Source: Ciona intestinalis
Taxonomy: Eukaryota > Chordata > Ascidiacea > Phlebobranchia > Cionidae
Length of the DNA: 64,000 bases
Reading direction: 5' to 3'
Assembly: GCF_000224145.3 (NCBI RefSeq)
Contig: NC_020170.2
Span: forward strand, 4,046,646-4,110,645
Shown here in pieces: positions 12,827 through 25,170 of this stretch. The notes under the pieces are model-generated. The model worked only from the letters and a program-made list of their open reading frames with translations, had not been told where the DNA came from and did not search any database. A program made the position numbers and the translations under genes. Numbering within the stretch: the stretch's first letter is position 1; every line of letters begins with the position of its first letter.

Positions 12827-13665
12827 CATCTTACTATAAAAGACGATAGTAATGTCATGTCAGAATATATAGTGTAGAAGTTAAACAATATCATGGCAAC
12901 ACGAAGTTAAATTGGAATCTTCATTCGGTGAGTCTTAACCTTACTAACCAACGTAATATATATAGCCTACATCTGGCAGCAAAAATCGATACTTTATTGT
13001 GTCAGCTGGTCACGCTGGTGTATTACGTTATAATGCAACGGTTCGTCTAAAAATACCAAGGCTATTTCATGACTAGATGTGCCAATGGTGTAACAATTAT
13101 ATAGGCCCATATATGTTATTTAGCATGAAAATCAATATAAACATTTTGCTCGAGTTAGTTATATTGTACAGCTGTTATATTAAGAATGATAATCTACTGA
13201 TCTATGTCCTATAACATTCGAGTGTTATTGAAGCTTATTTTAAAGATTTGGTTTTGTTTAACTGGTATAAATTATATATGCTGTAGGCTGTACCAGCGTG
13301 CACATCGCCTTAAACCGAAACAGTCATGGTTACCTAACAAGCTTACATATGTGTATAAAGTCTTGTACCATGTACTTACTGTAGAAAAGTCAAGTCTACA
13401 ATGTGATGTACAATAAACAGTTTTGTAATTTAAGATTCAGAAAATATCATTTTATTTATTTAGCGAAACCACGTAAAGGAATGCCATTTAAGGGTAAAGT
13501 ACTTCTAAAAATATAAGCAAACACATATATGTGTATATTTCTAACCGCATCTCTTTAATATATATATACATACATTGTACAGTTTACAGCTTTTTGCATT
13601 ATTTTGTCACAGATTGCACAAAAAAGTCTTTCCGCGTTTCCAAAGTAAATACAAATACATATAAA

Positions 13666-13843
13666 GTACTGTGGGGTAAAGTGGGATATCGTTAGCACCT
13701 AAATCCCATATTTTCCAATCGTGTTGTGAAAATAAACAACGCCCAAAAAGTCGCAGGGCTACAGTTAATTCTGTAAATATTTTTTTACTTCCAAATGGGA
13801 CAAAAAAAGAATGAAACAAGTTCCATATTACCCCACTTAACCA
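13666..13843 (+). mobile_element. MITE, same family, diverged
   Basis: Left end AGTACTGTGGGGTAAAGTGG, right end CCATATTACCCCACTTA. It lies 30 bp beyond the stop codon of the minus-strand JmjC gene and may form part of its 3' UTR. Confidence 0.6.
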
Positions 13844-13872
13844 ACTGATATCTATGCTTTGTACATTTCAAT

Positions 13873-16800
13873 TTAAAGTTCGTTCCGCAAATACTTGAGT
13901 TTCTTGGCCGATAATATATCTTTCCCCGCATTCCAACCGCCACCATAATTACCACCCCCATTGCCACCACCGTCTTGGAGTGTCTCGTACTTAAAATAAT
14001 GATCTCCCAGTGATCCAATCAAACGAATGAATAAATCTGTAACAAATCAATTTAGGTTATTAATTAGAAAATAGGTAACAATAGACTGTAGATTTCGCTC
14101 AAAGTAGAACCACATGATCTTATACAGCATACATACGTTTTCGTATATGGGTACCCCAAACGTGTATTTTCAAAGCGTTCGCTGATTAAAACGTGTTTAA
14201 TTCACTGAATACTTGTGTGCCTAAAGTGCGACTCTATAAGTAAACCCCGAGATTGGAGTTGCGTGTACATAAATATAGATGGTGTTTTTGTATGTTATGT
14301 ATGTATATTTATATATATATAGCTTGTATATTACTTCATAAACGCCTTTGTCCAGGATAAATATTAATAAATGAAACATATTTGTCTTCGCGTGGCAGGA
14401 AAAATGTCAGTCGTCATACCACTGGTTTTTTGTTTCATTCACATCGTGCCCGCTGACAGTAGTTAACACAACTTTGTGTTTGCAGTTGTAATTAAACAGT
14501 TACGGCTTCTCTATTAAGACTTATAGTAGGGTGGGGAAGATGGAACACCTTTTCATTCTATTTCTCGTCCCATTTGGTAGTAAACAAAGTATACATTCAA
14601 AGAAATACAAAACTGTATTCTTACGACTTCCATAGACCTTTGTTGTTTAAAGCACAATCAGGATATTTAGATATTATTTGCTAAAGATCCATCTTCCCCC
14701 ACCCTACTACATACACCACGAGCACTGTTTACTTACTAAGATCAGCTTCGTAAACTTCATCAATAGACAAATATTTGTCTTGGTTTGTGTCTATCTTCTC
14801 GAATATTTTATCAAGAGCGTTCGCCTTATGATCTTTTAGCCAAGTTTTGGTGATCTGTCCCCTTCGTCCCAATGTCAGCTCCGAATTTTCTTCTGCCGTG
14901 TCGTTTAAAGCAAAGAATTTACGAAAAGTTTCTAAAGACATTTTTTCATCTTGGAAGAATAATTCCAGAACCTCAACCCTGTGACGTCACAGAGGTTAAT
15001 TTTTTCTTCGTTTACTTAGGCGTTTCAGAAAACATATTTTAAGCAGCTGTGGAGTGGGTCTCAGCATGTCCCATGCCGTACCACACTGTTTCACATAGCC
15101 AGCTTACCTTGAACTTTCTTGGTTGTTCGATGTTTTAACATCAAAAAGCGTTGTCTTTCTTTTCTCGGGGTATTGGCAATCATCTGTATATCTAAACTGA
15201 TGGGTTAGCCAGAAACTGACCGCCATGTTTCGTGTGTTTGATGAGTTAGCGAAGTGGTACCACCTGTGTTAAATGAAGGTAATTTATGTAACGTGGCGGG
15301 GTAAAAACAACAGTCGTTATAACACGGGTGTTCTGTTCACCTCGAGACCACTTACGAGTTACCACGTAATTTACCTTGTGTGTAGTTGTATTTTTATAGA
15401 ACTGACCATTTGAACAACCCAATATTAACTGCTAGTGTATACAAAAAATCGTTAGGTCACCCACAATGGTAGCCTCACCAAAACAAAAATCCTTTCTTTA
15501 ACTTTAACACCATGTGCTAACGGTATCAATTTTACCGGCAGTGACATTTGTACAATTATGGCAAGTCTTTGAAATATCTCATATAGTTTCAATAGTTTAT
15601 GCTTACTTGTAAGGAATAAAGAAACAGTCTCCAGGTTCAACGTGTAGTTTGTGCCATGTGATATTTTGTAAGGCTGGAAACTTGTACATATCAACCCTGT
15701 CAACGTCTAACTCCGAATATTCGTACTGGTTGTCCATAAACGACGTTTGTCCTGTAACCTAAAAGAAAAAAGTGACTCAAATTTAAAATATCAAATTAAA
15801 ATATCCAAGTTTTATCTAAAAAATGACCTTTGTCAAAAGATTTAACCGGGTACCTAAAGACCTATACGGTATTTTAACAATTAGAACTATAAAAAACAGC
15901 TGGTGTGCCGAAATTCCTGTTTATTACGGCACGCCTGCTTTTTAAAGTATCATACAGTATATATACCACGCGTGGCGCAGTGATGTGTCACTGAAAGAGG
16001 TACCAGTATAATAAAAACGTTGCTTGATTGCTAAAGTGTTACAAACATGAACCGTTTTAATATTTTCAGCAAAAGCATAAAGCTAAATGTTGTTATAGTT
16101 ATGCCGGAAATATGCATAGGGGAGACCGGGGATGGTTCGGACGTTTTTTTGAAAATTGCTAATAATTTTTTTTATATGCATCACATGAATTTAAATGTTA
16201 GTTTGTTGTAAAGGGTGATCCTTTGCCGAAAAAGGGTAGGAGAGTCGCATGCCAAAGAAAACTAGAAATACATGAAAAGGGTCAAATTCCGAAGGCTCTC
16301 AAGTGTCTGGTGTTGCCCCGGTACCGGGGTAACATCGGACATGTCCGGGGTCACCTCGGACAGTATACGTTTTTTGGTTTTATTCGACACCGTTGGTAAA
16401 AACGACAAACGAAATAATAATGAATCATCTAATATATAAATCGACTAGGCTAAGCTGGTACTTAAGCGCATATTAAAACAGGAAAGGTTGATGAGAAATC
16501 TTAATCCTTAATAGTCCCCTGTCTGTACGAGTATCATCTTCAATAACTGGAAAATAGCTTTTTTTCATTCAGTCGCTTGATACTCTCCTGATGTCGTCTT
16601 TCTTTTAAACGTTCTTACTATTTTTTATGATCTAAAACTATTGTGAGCATACAACNNNNNNNNNNNNNNNNNNNNNNNNNNNNNNNNNNNNNNNNNNNNN
16701 NNNNNGTCCAAAATTTAACCGGGAACCTAAAGATCTGTACGGTATTTTAACAATTAGAACTATAAAAAACAACTGGTGTGCCGAAATTCCTGTTTATTAC

Positions 16801-19800
16801 GGCACGCCTGCTTTTCAAAAAGTATCATACAGTATATATACCACGCGTGGCGCAGTGATGTGTCACTGAAAGAGGTACCAGTATAATAAAAACGTTGCTT
16901 GATTGCTAAAGTGTTACAAACATGAACCGTTTTAATATTTTCAGCAAAAGCATAAAGCTAAATGTTGTTATAGTTATGCCGGAAATATGCATATAGTGCT
17001 AAAAGTGTCCCATCGTACCCCACAGAACTGTATTCAAATATGTATGCGATATCCATTTATAGACTATATCACTAATAATACACTAGCCGTACATAACCCC
17101 ACCTTGTCGATTAGAATATATTCCTTCCACCCTGAAAACATGCATTCAAAGTTATCGACTTGCTCAGGGTGAAATCTTGACTTTGTACCACCGGATGAGA
17201 ACCACATGATAGCTGTCTCTATACTGTTTTGAAAACCTCCGCATTGCAGACATCTAGGTATCGGTATTTCCTCTGTTTATAAGAATTGAGAGATTAATAT
17301 TATTATGATGATGTTGTACATACATAGGGTGGGGGTGGAACGCCTTTTCACTTTATTTTCTCCGTTATGTAGTAAACCAAGAACATTCAAAAAAATACTC
17401 TATGGTCATGAAACTGTAGCTTCATGACCATGGAATAATAGACGGTTGTTAATTGTTTAAAACACAATCAGGATATTTAGAGACTATGTGNTAAAGGTGT
17501 CCCATCTTACCCCTTACATTATGTACCTAACACCCGGTAGAAAGTTCTAATGTATAAGTTAGACGTACTTGTCATAGGGTTAGGAGGTACGATATCTTGT
17601 ACAAGATATGTGTCGTTTCCAATATATCCGTTCAGCCAAGTGTTTAACGACATCTGGTATGTAGGTCGACTCATGTCTTCCTTTTTCCCGTCTTCAACGA
17701 CNNNNNNNNNNNNNNNNNNNNNNNNNNNNNNNNNNNNNNNNNNNNNNNNNNTGTCGTCTTTCTTTTAAACGTTCTTACTATTTTTTATGATCTAAAACTA
17801 TTGTGAGCATACAACATAATACACCTTACCAACCCGGGCATGTTGTCCGACGTATCCCCAGACACATGGTGACATAAAAAAAGCAAAAACATAGCCGCCT
17901 GTTTACCTCCTGCTCAAAATCTACGTTTGCTTATTGAAGTGTTGCTTCTAAACTACGACTTCCACCGCAAAAGAATTAATTTCGGCTATCAGTAACCAAA
18001 CTATACCCTTACAACCAAAAACTTAAAAAGTAGACATTTCTGTTAAACTAACTTTTTTTATTTTAACCAATCGGTTGAACTGTGCATGCCCCCAAACATT
18101 ATGCTGCTTTGTAATGGAAACAATAAGATTTGTTAATAATGATATCACAATGCTCTATTGTGACGTCATGTACATGGTCCGAAGTATCCCCGCGTCCGAA
18201 GTATCCCCGGTCTCCCCTATAGTGCTAAAAGTGTCCCATCGTACCCCACAGAACTGTATTCAAATATGTATGCGATATCCATTTCTAGACTATATCACTA
18301 ATAATACACTAGCCGTACATAACCCCACCTTGTCGATTAGAATATATTCCTTCCACCCTGAAAACATGCATTCAAAGTTATCGACTTGCTCAGGGTGAAA
18401 TCTTGACTTTGTACCACCGGATGAGAACCACATGATAGCTGTCTCTATACTGTTTTGAAAACCTCCGCATTGCAGACATCTAGGTATCGGTATTTCCTCT
18501 GTTTATAAGAATTGAGAGATTAATATTATTATGATGATGTTGTACATACATAGGGTGGGGGTGGAACGCCTTTTCACTTTATTTTCTCCGTTATGTAGTA
18601 AACCAAGAACATTCAAAAAAATACTCTATGGTCATGAAACTGTAGCTTCATGACCATGGAATAATAGACGGTTGTTAATTGTTTAAAACACAATCAGGAT
18701 ATTTAGAGACTATGTGCTAAAGGTGTCCCATCTTACCCCTTACATTATGTACCTAACACCCGGTAGAAAGTTCTAATGTATAAGTTAGACGTACTTGTCA
18801 TAGGGTTAGGAGGTACGATATCTTGTACAAGATATGTGTCGTTTCCAATATATCCGTTCAGCCAAGTGTTTAACGACATCTGGTATGTAGGTCGACTCAT
18901 GTCTTCCTTTTTCCCGTCTTCAACGACCACTTTCCAATCTCCATATTTTCTGTATTTTTTAGCAGTTACATACTTTTTTTATTTAAACCAGTGGTTCCCT
19001 AAACCATGTTTGCGTGGTGTTGAGTAATTGTCCTTTCTGGCTTAAATGTCAGGTCCGCTAGCGTGACACTGTGACGTATTTTTACGCGAACTACGAATAT
19101 ACCAACCACAAGTGGGTGCTATGGGTTCGACATTGATCGCCAGACTGTGTATCTTATATTTCTAATCAACGCTTTAGTAATATCCTGTATAACACCATTG
19201 TCCATTACCTATCGTTGTAGACTAAGCACGTAAGAGTATGTGTACTCCCATATTAATATATCTTTAAGTGTTGTATACTTTTCACATCCAGTGGTGAACT
19301 ATATATTGTCCAGATTGGCAGACATACATTAACAAAAAAATGACCTCAAAATAATTACACATGGTCACATACGTGGTAACACGAGTTGTATGAAACATAA
19401 CACCCGTGTTATAACGACTGTGGTTGCCCCGCCACACGATGATAAATAATTTACATCTATATTCAAATACATACTCCTTGCTTGATGTAAATTCAAAACT
19501 ACCTTAAATAATCGTCCGTCCATTTCTGAAACGCTGGGAACGTAACAGCTGCTCCCTTAAACACAACCGGGACGCTTTTAGATGTATAGCGTGTATAAAA
19601 CTCTTCAGGTGAAGGGACATGTAGTCGGGTTTCTACATGTATTGGGTGTGTGTGCCAACCCAGGGGCATAAGGTGGCCAGGCGGAGGATTGAGAGAATCG
19701 AATCGTCCTGGTAACGCAAATGACATCAGTTGTTGTTTCTGATGACATTATATAGTAGGGTAGGGGGAGATCGGTCACTTTTAGGATATATAATACCTAA

Positions 19801-20217
19801 ATATAATGATCCTGTTTTAAACAAAACGGTCTATGGAAGTTGTGGATATCCTTTTGTAAAACTCTTTGGCAGTTTTTTTTGTTTACTACCAAATGGGGCG
19901 ATAAAACAGAATGAAAGGGTGTCCCATACCCCCCACTCTACTATACAAATCTAATAGTAGGCTATACCTGCTCAGTAGTCTATATAGGGGTATAGCGATG
20001 CGTTGCAATTTTGTAATACTGTCAGAAAACAGGTTGCCAAGCCCATACCATAGGCTTGTACGCAGCGTCAATATGTATGACGAGTTAACAGCTATTAACA
20101 CCGTCAGATAAAAGCCTATTTTTTTTATAAAAGTTAAGTCTTACCTTCGTATTCATAACCGTAAACTGCACACCCATACAGTGCCACAAGTAATACTAAA
20201 ACTGTAACCCAACTCAT
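13873..20217 (-). CDS. Secreted/ER JmjC-type oxygenase with EF-hand
   Basis: Eight minus-strand exons, in coding order: 20217-20145, 19707-19503, 18949-18753, 18498-18329, 15758-15607, 15263-15108, 14978-14737, 14036-13873; 452 residues. Phases agree throughout. It starts with a hydrophobic signal peptide (MSWVTVLVLLVALYG). The JmjC (cupin-8 type) core follows, with MWFSSGGTKS, the Fe(II) pair His193-x-Glu195 in FHPEQ, HVEPGDCFFIPYKWYH, and the distal metal ligand His269. The C-terminal part has one canonical EF-hand loop, DTNQDKYLSIDE, a Gly-rich linker and the terminus RNEL, which resembles an ER-retrieval signal. Expected chemistry is Fe(II)/2-oxoglutarate-dependent hydroxylation of an unknown substrate, probably in the secretory pathway (inference). 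An ATG at 19726 lies upstream of the exon 2 acceptor used here; the acceptor at 19708 was chosen because it alone joins the signal-peptide exon in frame. Exons 3 and 4 exist twice in the assembly because of haplotype duplication. Confidence 0.85.
14525..14708 (-). mobile_element. MITE in last intron of the JmjC gene
   Basis: It begins TAGTAGGGTGGGGAAGATGG and ends CCATCTTCCCCCACCCTACT, giving near-perfect inverted termini. It lies between the EF-hand exon and the terminal exon. Confidence 0.75.
15285..15378 (-). repeat. SINE 3'-tail fragment
   Basis: It contains GTAACGTGGCGGGGTAAAAA, GTCGTTATAACACGGGTGTT and ACTTACGAGTTACCACGTAA. This is the reverse complement of the tail shared by the tRNA-derived SINEs at 48882-49190 and 62505-62825. 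Confidence 0.6.
16656..16705. other. Assembly gap (50 N)
   Basis: A run of 50 undetermined bases between haplotype-A transposon sequence and the haplotype-B contig. Confidence 0.95.
17103..17272 (-). CDS. Allelic duplicate of JmjC exon 4
   Basis: Near-identical counterpart of 18329-18498, encoding the MWFSSGGTKS and FHPEQ metal-site region. It should not be counted as a second exon of the gene: including both would duplicate the metal site. Confidence 0.85.
17318..17521 (-). mobile_element. MITE, allelic copy of the one at 18544-18745
   Basis: Same GGGTGGGGGTGGAACGCCTT and GGTGTCCCATCTTACCCC termini. It belongs to the duplicated haplotype contig. Confidence 0.7.
17527..17701 (-). CDS. Allelic duplicate of JmjC exon 3, cut by gap
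   Basis: Counterpart of 18753-18927 on the other haplotype. Its 5' end runs into the gap at 17702-17751. Confidence 0.85.
17702..17751. other. Assembly gap (50 N)
   Basis: A run of 50 undetermined bases. The sequence immediately to its right repeats the 64 bases before the gap at 16656. Confidence 0.95.
18544..18745 (-). mobile_element. MITE abutting a JmjC splice donor
   Basis: Termini AGGGTGGGGGTGGAACGCC and GGTGTCCCATCTTACCCCTT. Its right end lies about 10 bp from the donor of JmjC exon 3 (exon boundary 18753), so the intron begins almost immediately in the element. Confidence 0.7.
19751..19945 (+). mobile_element. MITE in first intron of the JmjC gene
   Basis: It begins TATAGTAGGGTAGGGGGAGA and ends CCCCCCACTCTACTATA. 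It sits between the signal-peptide exon and the second exon. Confidence 0.75.
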
Positions 20218-20956
20218 TTCTAAACTGTATTCTTGCTTACTGAGTTTGGGTTCCTACGGCTAAGGTTGAAGATTTCCCTCTGCAAAGAGTTGTAAAACTT
20301 TATAGCTGCTGATCTGCGTTGCAAAGGGAAGTGCCCCGTATGGAACATAATCCTTTAGTCGTGTGTGCCTAACAGGAAATAAGACTGTTTCCTTTTCGCT
20401 TGAAGAGCCGTATTATATTGTTGTATAGCACTGGTTAATTCTAAAGACACGAGACAAGCTTGAAATTTAAGCGGGTAACTACTTAAGCTAATAAAATCTG
20501 ATAAAAATGTTTACTGAGTATGTAAAGTAAAGTATACTGTTCGAAACAAAGTGTATTTATTCACTCACAAAACGGAAAAGATCGAAAAGTTTAAAAAAGA
20601 ACTTAATTTAATAAAAACACATTACATATATGTGCCTATAAAGTTACAAGGCAGATTTATGTATTTTTAAATTCGACGAAATCTATGTTGGCATTTGGTT
20701 CAATTAGAGGTCATAATACAAACGGTTCAAACAGGTTGTACAACCAAACATATTTGGCCAATTTTTCATGTTTAATTAATAAAAATCGACACCTGTTGTA
20801 AAACATAAACCATATACACAGTGAAGGTATGGTTTTAGTCTGCACCATTGCAGTTTCTATTCCAGTAAGTCAGCTATTAAAAGATCTATAGTATGCGTAT
20901 AGTCACGATATATGCATGAAGCATTATGTTTATCGTTGAGCAATATGCGACGTATA

Positions 20957-21170
20957 AAATAGAGAGGTGTAAGATGGGATACCGTTAGCACTTATAACTC
21001 ATATTTTCTAATCGTGCTTCAAACAATTTACAGCACTTCAGAGTCGTGAGCGATATGGTTCTGTAAATATTCAATGTTTGCTGTACCAAATAAAAGAGAA
21101 TATAAAATCATGTCTGGAACGGGAAAAGCAATTTTGAAAAATACATTTCTCATCTTCCCCACCCTACCAT
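20957..21170 (+). mobile_element. MITE, same family
   Basis: Left end GAGAGGTGTAAGATGGGATA, right end CTCATCTTCCCCACCCTACC. The interior is diverged. Confidence 0.65.
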
Positions 21171-22798
21171 ATTATTATAAATTAAGTTGTGTATTGGTGC
21201 ATGCAGTAGCTTTTTGTTTCATTTGATTTCCGTAAATGTAATCATACGTTTACATTTTATTAAATAAAAGAAACGCAGTCGACTGTCGTTAAAGTTTAGG
21301 AAAACACTTCTTCTAAAGTAAAAAGAGATTAAAAGCGTGTAATGCGAGATCACGTACGCAGCGCACGACTCTAGTCCTGATTAGCCTGTTTCCTTGTTGT
21401 GGCTACAATGACCATCTCTTACAGTTTGAAATGCTTCGTTTGGCTGGGATTATTTTGTTACATATTTTGTTGATACGATAAAAACACTACATCGTCGTTT
21501 TCTTAACAACAATGGCGATCAACAATTGCGGTTGTGAATTGTTAAAAACACAATTTGGAAATATGTAATACTATACCTGCTAACGATGTTCATCTTTCCC
21601 CGCACCCTTTTTATCAGTTACAAGCCATCATGCTCTAAACCTGTTCGCTGAGCTACGCGGTTAAAACCTTGATGGAAAGGAATGAAATAAACAGTATACT
21701 CCTTCTCGAGAAAATCAATCAGTTATAATAAATATATTTTCCCATTTGTCAAAATCTATTAGGTGAACACACAAAAATACTCATAGCACGAATAAACTTT
21801 CCAGAAGGTGAATCAATTATAGGCTTACTTAGAATTAGTCATATGAGTTCACGGCTGTTTCACTGAACATTGGGTTGTGTAAACCTTCTTTATGGGCGGT
21901 GTTTGGAATAAATACAGATTTTATAATTACTCTAGAAACGCTTACGAGCGAAAAATTATATAAAAAAATGATTCAGCAAGTTTACAAGAGCATAAGAGTT
22001 ACATATAAATCATCCTTAAACAGGTGTTTAAATAAAGCTTACGGAAAACACACTATTACCAACTCCGCAATTCTCAATTGGAATTTCCGTATCGTATTGT
22101 TTTGATCGTTGAAAAAAAATTCGGAGCGAGATAATAACAATACCTGTTAATTAAAAGGCGTTAGTAATCAATTTTATCGAGTGTAATAAATGCTTTGTCA
22201 TTACTTAGCAGTTTATACGCCGGTGAAGTTTAATTATGTTAAATTATTGCAATCAACGCGTAAGCTGGCGGAGATCACGCCGGCAGGAGTTCGAAATGCT
22301 TCTGGCTATATTCCGTCAAGCTGTACTTACAAATGTCAAACCAAAACACGCCGCATTATTCTCGTGCCGCAAAACCTATGGGAATTTACAATTAGTGGAT
22401 AAGCACGCCTATTCTACCTCCCGGTAAAGTTTAGCTAATATAAATTATATTCAGGCGGTAAAACCCGGTTTTAGTTCTTGCTCCTGTTATACGTTTTATT
22501 GAAACCGCACAAATGTACAATATCAAGGCTAATCAGTCCTTGGAACCGACAATTGATTCTTGCTGCTGGGAAATCTCCAGTGGGCAATGGCTGCCAAAGG
22601 CCATGCCCTGTATGTTAAATCTCAATTGGCTTTATTTTCCCTTAAGACGAACATAGAAACAATAGAACTTGATTCGTAATGTTTGTAAGTAGAAAAATGA
22701 TGAACTCACGTCATCACTTTGCAAAAACACTTTTCATGCCTTTTTATAAATATCTTCTGATTGGCTTCAACACACTTAAAACTATAAACCTGAAAAGT

Positions 22799-22988
22799 GA
22801 GGTAGGTGAAGACGGGACACCCTCAGCACATAATATCCAAACATCCTGTTCGTATTTTAAACAATTAAAAGCGGTTCATGGAAGTCGTGAGTACATCGTT
22901 TTTAATTCTTGAAATGCTCTTTGTTTACTACCAAATGGGACGAAAAAATAGAATGAAACGATGTGTCCTATCTTCCCCCACCCTAATG
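22799..22988 (+). mobile_element. MITE, same family
   Basis: Left end GAGGTAGGTGAAGACGGGAC, right end TCCTATCTTCCCCCACCCTA, with the standard internal TTTGTTTACTACCAAATGGG block. Confidence 0.7.
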
Positions 22989-24541
22989 AGCGTATTGCAT
23001 AACTGAAAACAACACAATGCGGCCTTATGTGTGCAAGTTATTTTTAGATTTCTAAATTGATTCCTTCACCCTTCCCTCCTTTTAAAAGTATTTAGGAAGT
23101 TTTTGTTTAGCTAACCTCAATTTAGTGTTAATAATATCGTTTCCTTGTTTTAATTTTCTTTAATTTCCAACACGTTTCGTTGCTTCGTGAGTGCGACGTC
23201 CTGCAGTAGATTTAGAAGGCTTGGTAAAGTTTATGTTCAGACTTGTTAGTATATGCCTACCATACGATTTATTGCCGTGTTAATTACCTCTTTAGTCCTT
23301 ATCTGTGTGTTCCTGTGAGAACTCTCATGCGAATGGAAACTTGACGGACGTCATTGGTTTATTACGTCACTTCCCACTTACGTGTTGAGAATATATTTGG
23401 TCCGACTGTTTATAAAGCTTGCCAATTGTGTTGCTAAGGAAAAATAAGCCGTTTTAAATTGACAGCGGTTCATTGGTGCTTAATTTTGTCTGTTGTTCGT
23501 GATAGGCGTTTTGGTATGTTGTGTATTTCTGTGGACGTTTTTGTAATCAGTGTCATTTTCATGTAATTCGCCATTATGAGCACGTCATTGCTTGTATATT
23601 AGCTAATAATAACCAATAAGGTAAAACGTGATGAAACTGATCACTGTCTGTGAATCTGTGACGTAAACATTACCGGCATACGAACACAATTATACCCATC
23701 GCGCTGTAGCTTAGATTTTAAAGATATAATTTGGTTCTATAGTTTTTGTTATGGGTAGATTTTTTAAATGGTGTAGAATGTTTTTGCAGATAATTTGGAA
23801 GACAATAATTTTCGTGCAGAAATGCACAGTGCTACAATGGTACCATATAGTCTATTGGCATGTGTTGTCGCTGTAACCAAAGAGAGTTTATGATAATAGG
23901 ATTAAAACAATACTGCCTATTATTTTGTTCCGTAATTTAATTCATAGCGTATAAGTTGCTAATTTTGCGATTTGCAATGGCGTGCCTTCAGGTCAGATCG
24001 GCGGTAAAAAAGTGTTTGATCAAGCTTGTTAAACTTGAGAGTAATATTTAACTGTTTAAAACTCGACTGTGCACGCAAATGCGGGTCGTTATTTTTGCAG
24101 CAGGCTTACTAAATATTGCTGCATTTGTAAGGTGCTTGTTATTCTTGCAATGATTATAAAAATATAGTGAGATTTGATTTTAAATTTCAAGAGGTCTGTA
24201 AAAATATTATGATCACTTCAACTTAAAGGCGATGAGGTTATGTGTTTACAACGTGGTTTTATCTTACGTGCCACTTATACTTAAAGGCCTCAATTATAAA
24301 GAAAAGTTAAATAACCTTGGAAAGAGATATTTACCGGCTCGGTGTTTCTACCGCCTGACCACTTAAGTTCCAGCTCCTCGACCTCTTGAGGATTTTTCGT
24401 TCCCTTGGGCATTCTACCTTTTTCATTATCGCGTATTAGAAGTACTTGCCAGTTTCGAGTGTTGACGACTGAGGAGAAAGGAAATCCCACTTTTATTTGG
24501 CAGATTGTTTACGGCCGGCGTCCGCAGACCCTCTTCGTATC

Positions 24542-24571
24542 TATATAAGCGCCGACAGTTCTTGATCAGTT
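24542..24571 (+). promoter_or_regulatory. Candidate TATA plus initiator promoter
   Basis: TATATAAG at 24542-24549 is followed about 25 bp later by TCAGTT at 24566-24571, the spacing and shape of a TATA/Inr core promoter. It lies about 600 bp upstream of the thioester protein start codon. It could equally belong to a decayed LTR-like repeat, because the surrounding sequence is more GC-rich than its neighbours. Confidence 0.35.
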
Positions 24572-24773
24572 AGATACAGATGTAACTGCTCGACTGTAGA
24601 GTAGTACTGGCGCAGTTACGATATTTTTTCGCTTAGCGAGGAAATTTAAAGTGTTTTACAGAGCCGAAAACTATATAGTCGTATTTATTTAAAAGCAATA
24701 GTTTTAGTTATGAATATTTAGCAATAAATGTATCGGCAATCGGCGTTTTATCTGCATTTCATAACACTTTATT

Positions 24774-24973
24774 ATATAGTAGGGTGGGGAAGACGGGACA
24801 CCTTTAGCACATAATATCCGAATATCCTGATAGCATGGCTTTAAACAATTAACAACGGTCTATAGGAGTCGTGAGGATACGCTTTCATAATTATTTGATG
24901 GTTCTTTGTTTACTACTAAATGGGACGAGAACATAGATTGAAACGGTGTCCCATCTCCCCCACCCCTCTATAA
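24774..24973 (+). mobile_element. MITE, well preserved
   Basis: Left end TATAGTAGGGTGGGGAAGAC then GGGACACC. Right end GGTGTCCCATCTCCCCCACC then CCTCTATAA. About 200 bp. Confidence 0.8.
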
Positions 24974-25114
24974 CTTTGTGGAATCGAATTTTTATACTAT
25001 ATCTGTGCTATACTGTAAATCAGACCATCCGGTACTTCCCCTTTTTATTTTAACTCTCAAAATAAAATAAAATGCGTCGCCCGTTTATGTGAGCCAATTG
25101 CTTCGACTAAATTA

Positions 25115-25126
25115 GTTTTTTTTACA
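25115..25126 (+). promoter_or_regulatory. Acceptor-like site before thioester protein start
   Basis: The run TTTTTTTTACAG lies 44 nt upstream of the ATG at 25171. It may accept a 5' UTR exon or a spliced leader. Confidence 0.4.
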
Positions 25127-25170
25127 GTCTGATTGCAGTGTAAAACTTGCAAATAAAAGTTATAACAAGT

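Larger units (their letters stand above)
7953..13872. other. Repeat-rich intergenic region
   Basis: No gene is supported between the bZIP stop and the 3' end of the JmjC gene. The region holds bZIP 3' UTR sequence, several MITEs (8707-8912, 11657-11775, 12073-12241, 12646-12826, 13666-13843), T-rich degenerate repeats near 9640-9860, a GC-rich tandem repeat at 10572-10749 and a haplotype duplication around the gap at 10750-10799. Confidence 0.6.
16706..17701. other. Alternative haplotype contig inserted in series
   Basis: It matches 15838-16118 followed directly by 18218-18928 with scattered substitutions and lacks the transposon. It therefore represents the second allele of the JmjC intron 4-exon 3 region, wrongly placed between the halves of the first. 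Confidence 0.9.
16119..18217. mobile_element. ~939 bp TA-flanked DNA transposon, split by misplaced haplotype
   Basis: The left terminus GGGGAGACCGGGGAT begins at 16119 after TA. The right terminus ATCCCCGGTCTCCCC ends at 18217 before TA. A 64-base segment is identical at 16592-16655 and 17752-17815, so the two parts join and the intervening 16656-17751 is not part of the element. The joined length is 537 + 402 = 939 bp. GGGGATACTTCGGAC-like subterminal motifs are repeated near both ends. No transposase frame is visible, so it is non-autonomous. The other haplotype (16706-17701) has the empty site TA at 16992-16993. Family unknown; a TA target site suggests Tc1/mariner-like mobilisation (inference). 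Confidence 0.85.
20218..25170. other. Intergenic region between divergent genes
   Basis: It separates the start of the minus-strand JmjC gene from the start of the plus-strand thioester protein gene and probably contains both promoters. It holds MITEs at 20957-21170, 22799-22988 and 24774-24973. No protein gene could be supported. Confidence 0.6.

Noticed and set aside
19708..19726. ATG at 19726 as start of the JmjC protein
   Set aside because: Starting there would omit the signal-peptide exon; the acceptor at 19708 joins that exon in frame and lies downstream of this ATG.
24290..24490. Minus-strand open frame with MPKGTKNPQEVEELELKW and a donor-like GTAAAT
   Set aside because: It resembles a first exon, but no partner exon, homologue or acceptor could be identified; it may belong to a repeat.
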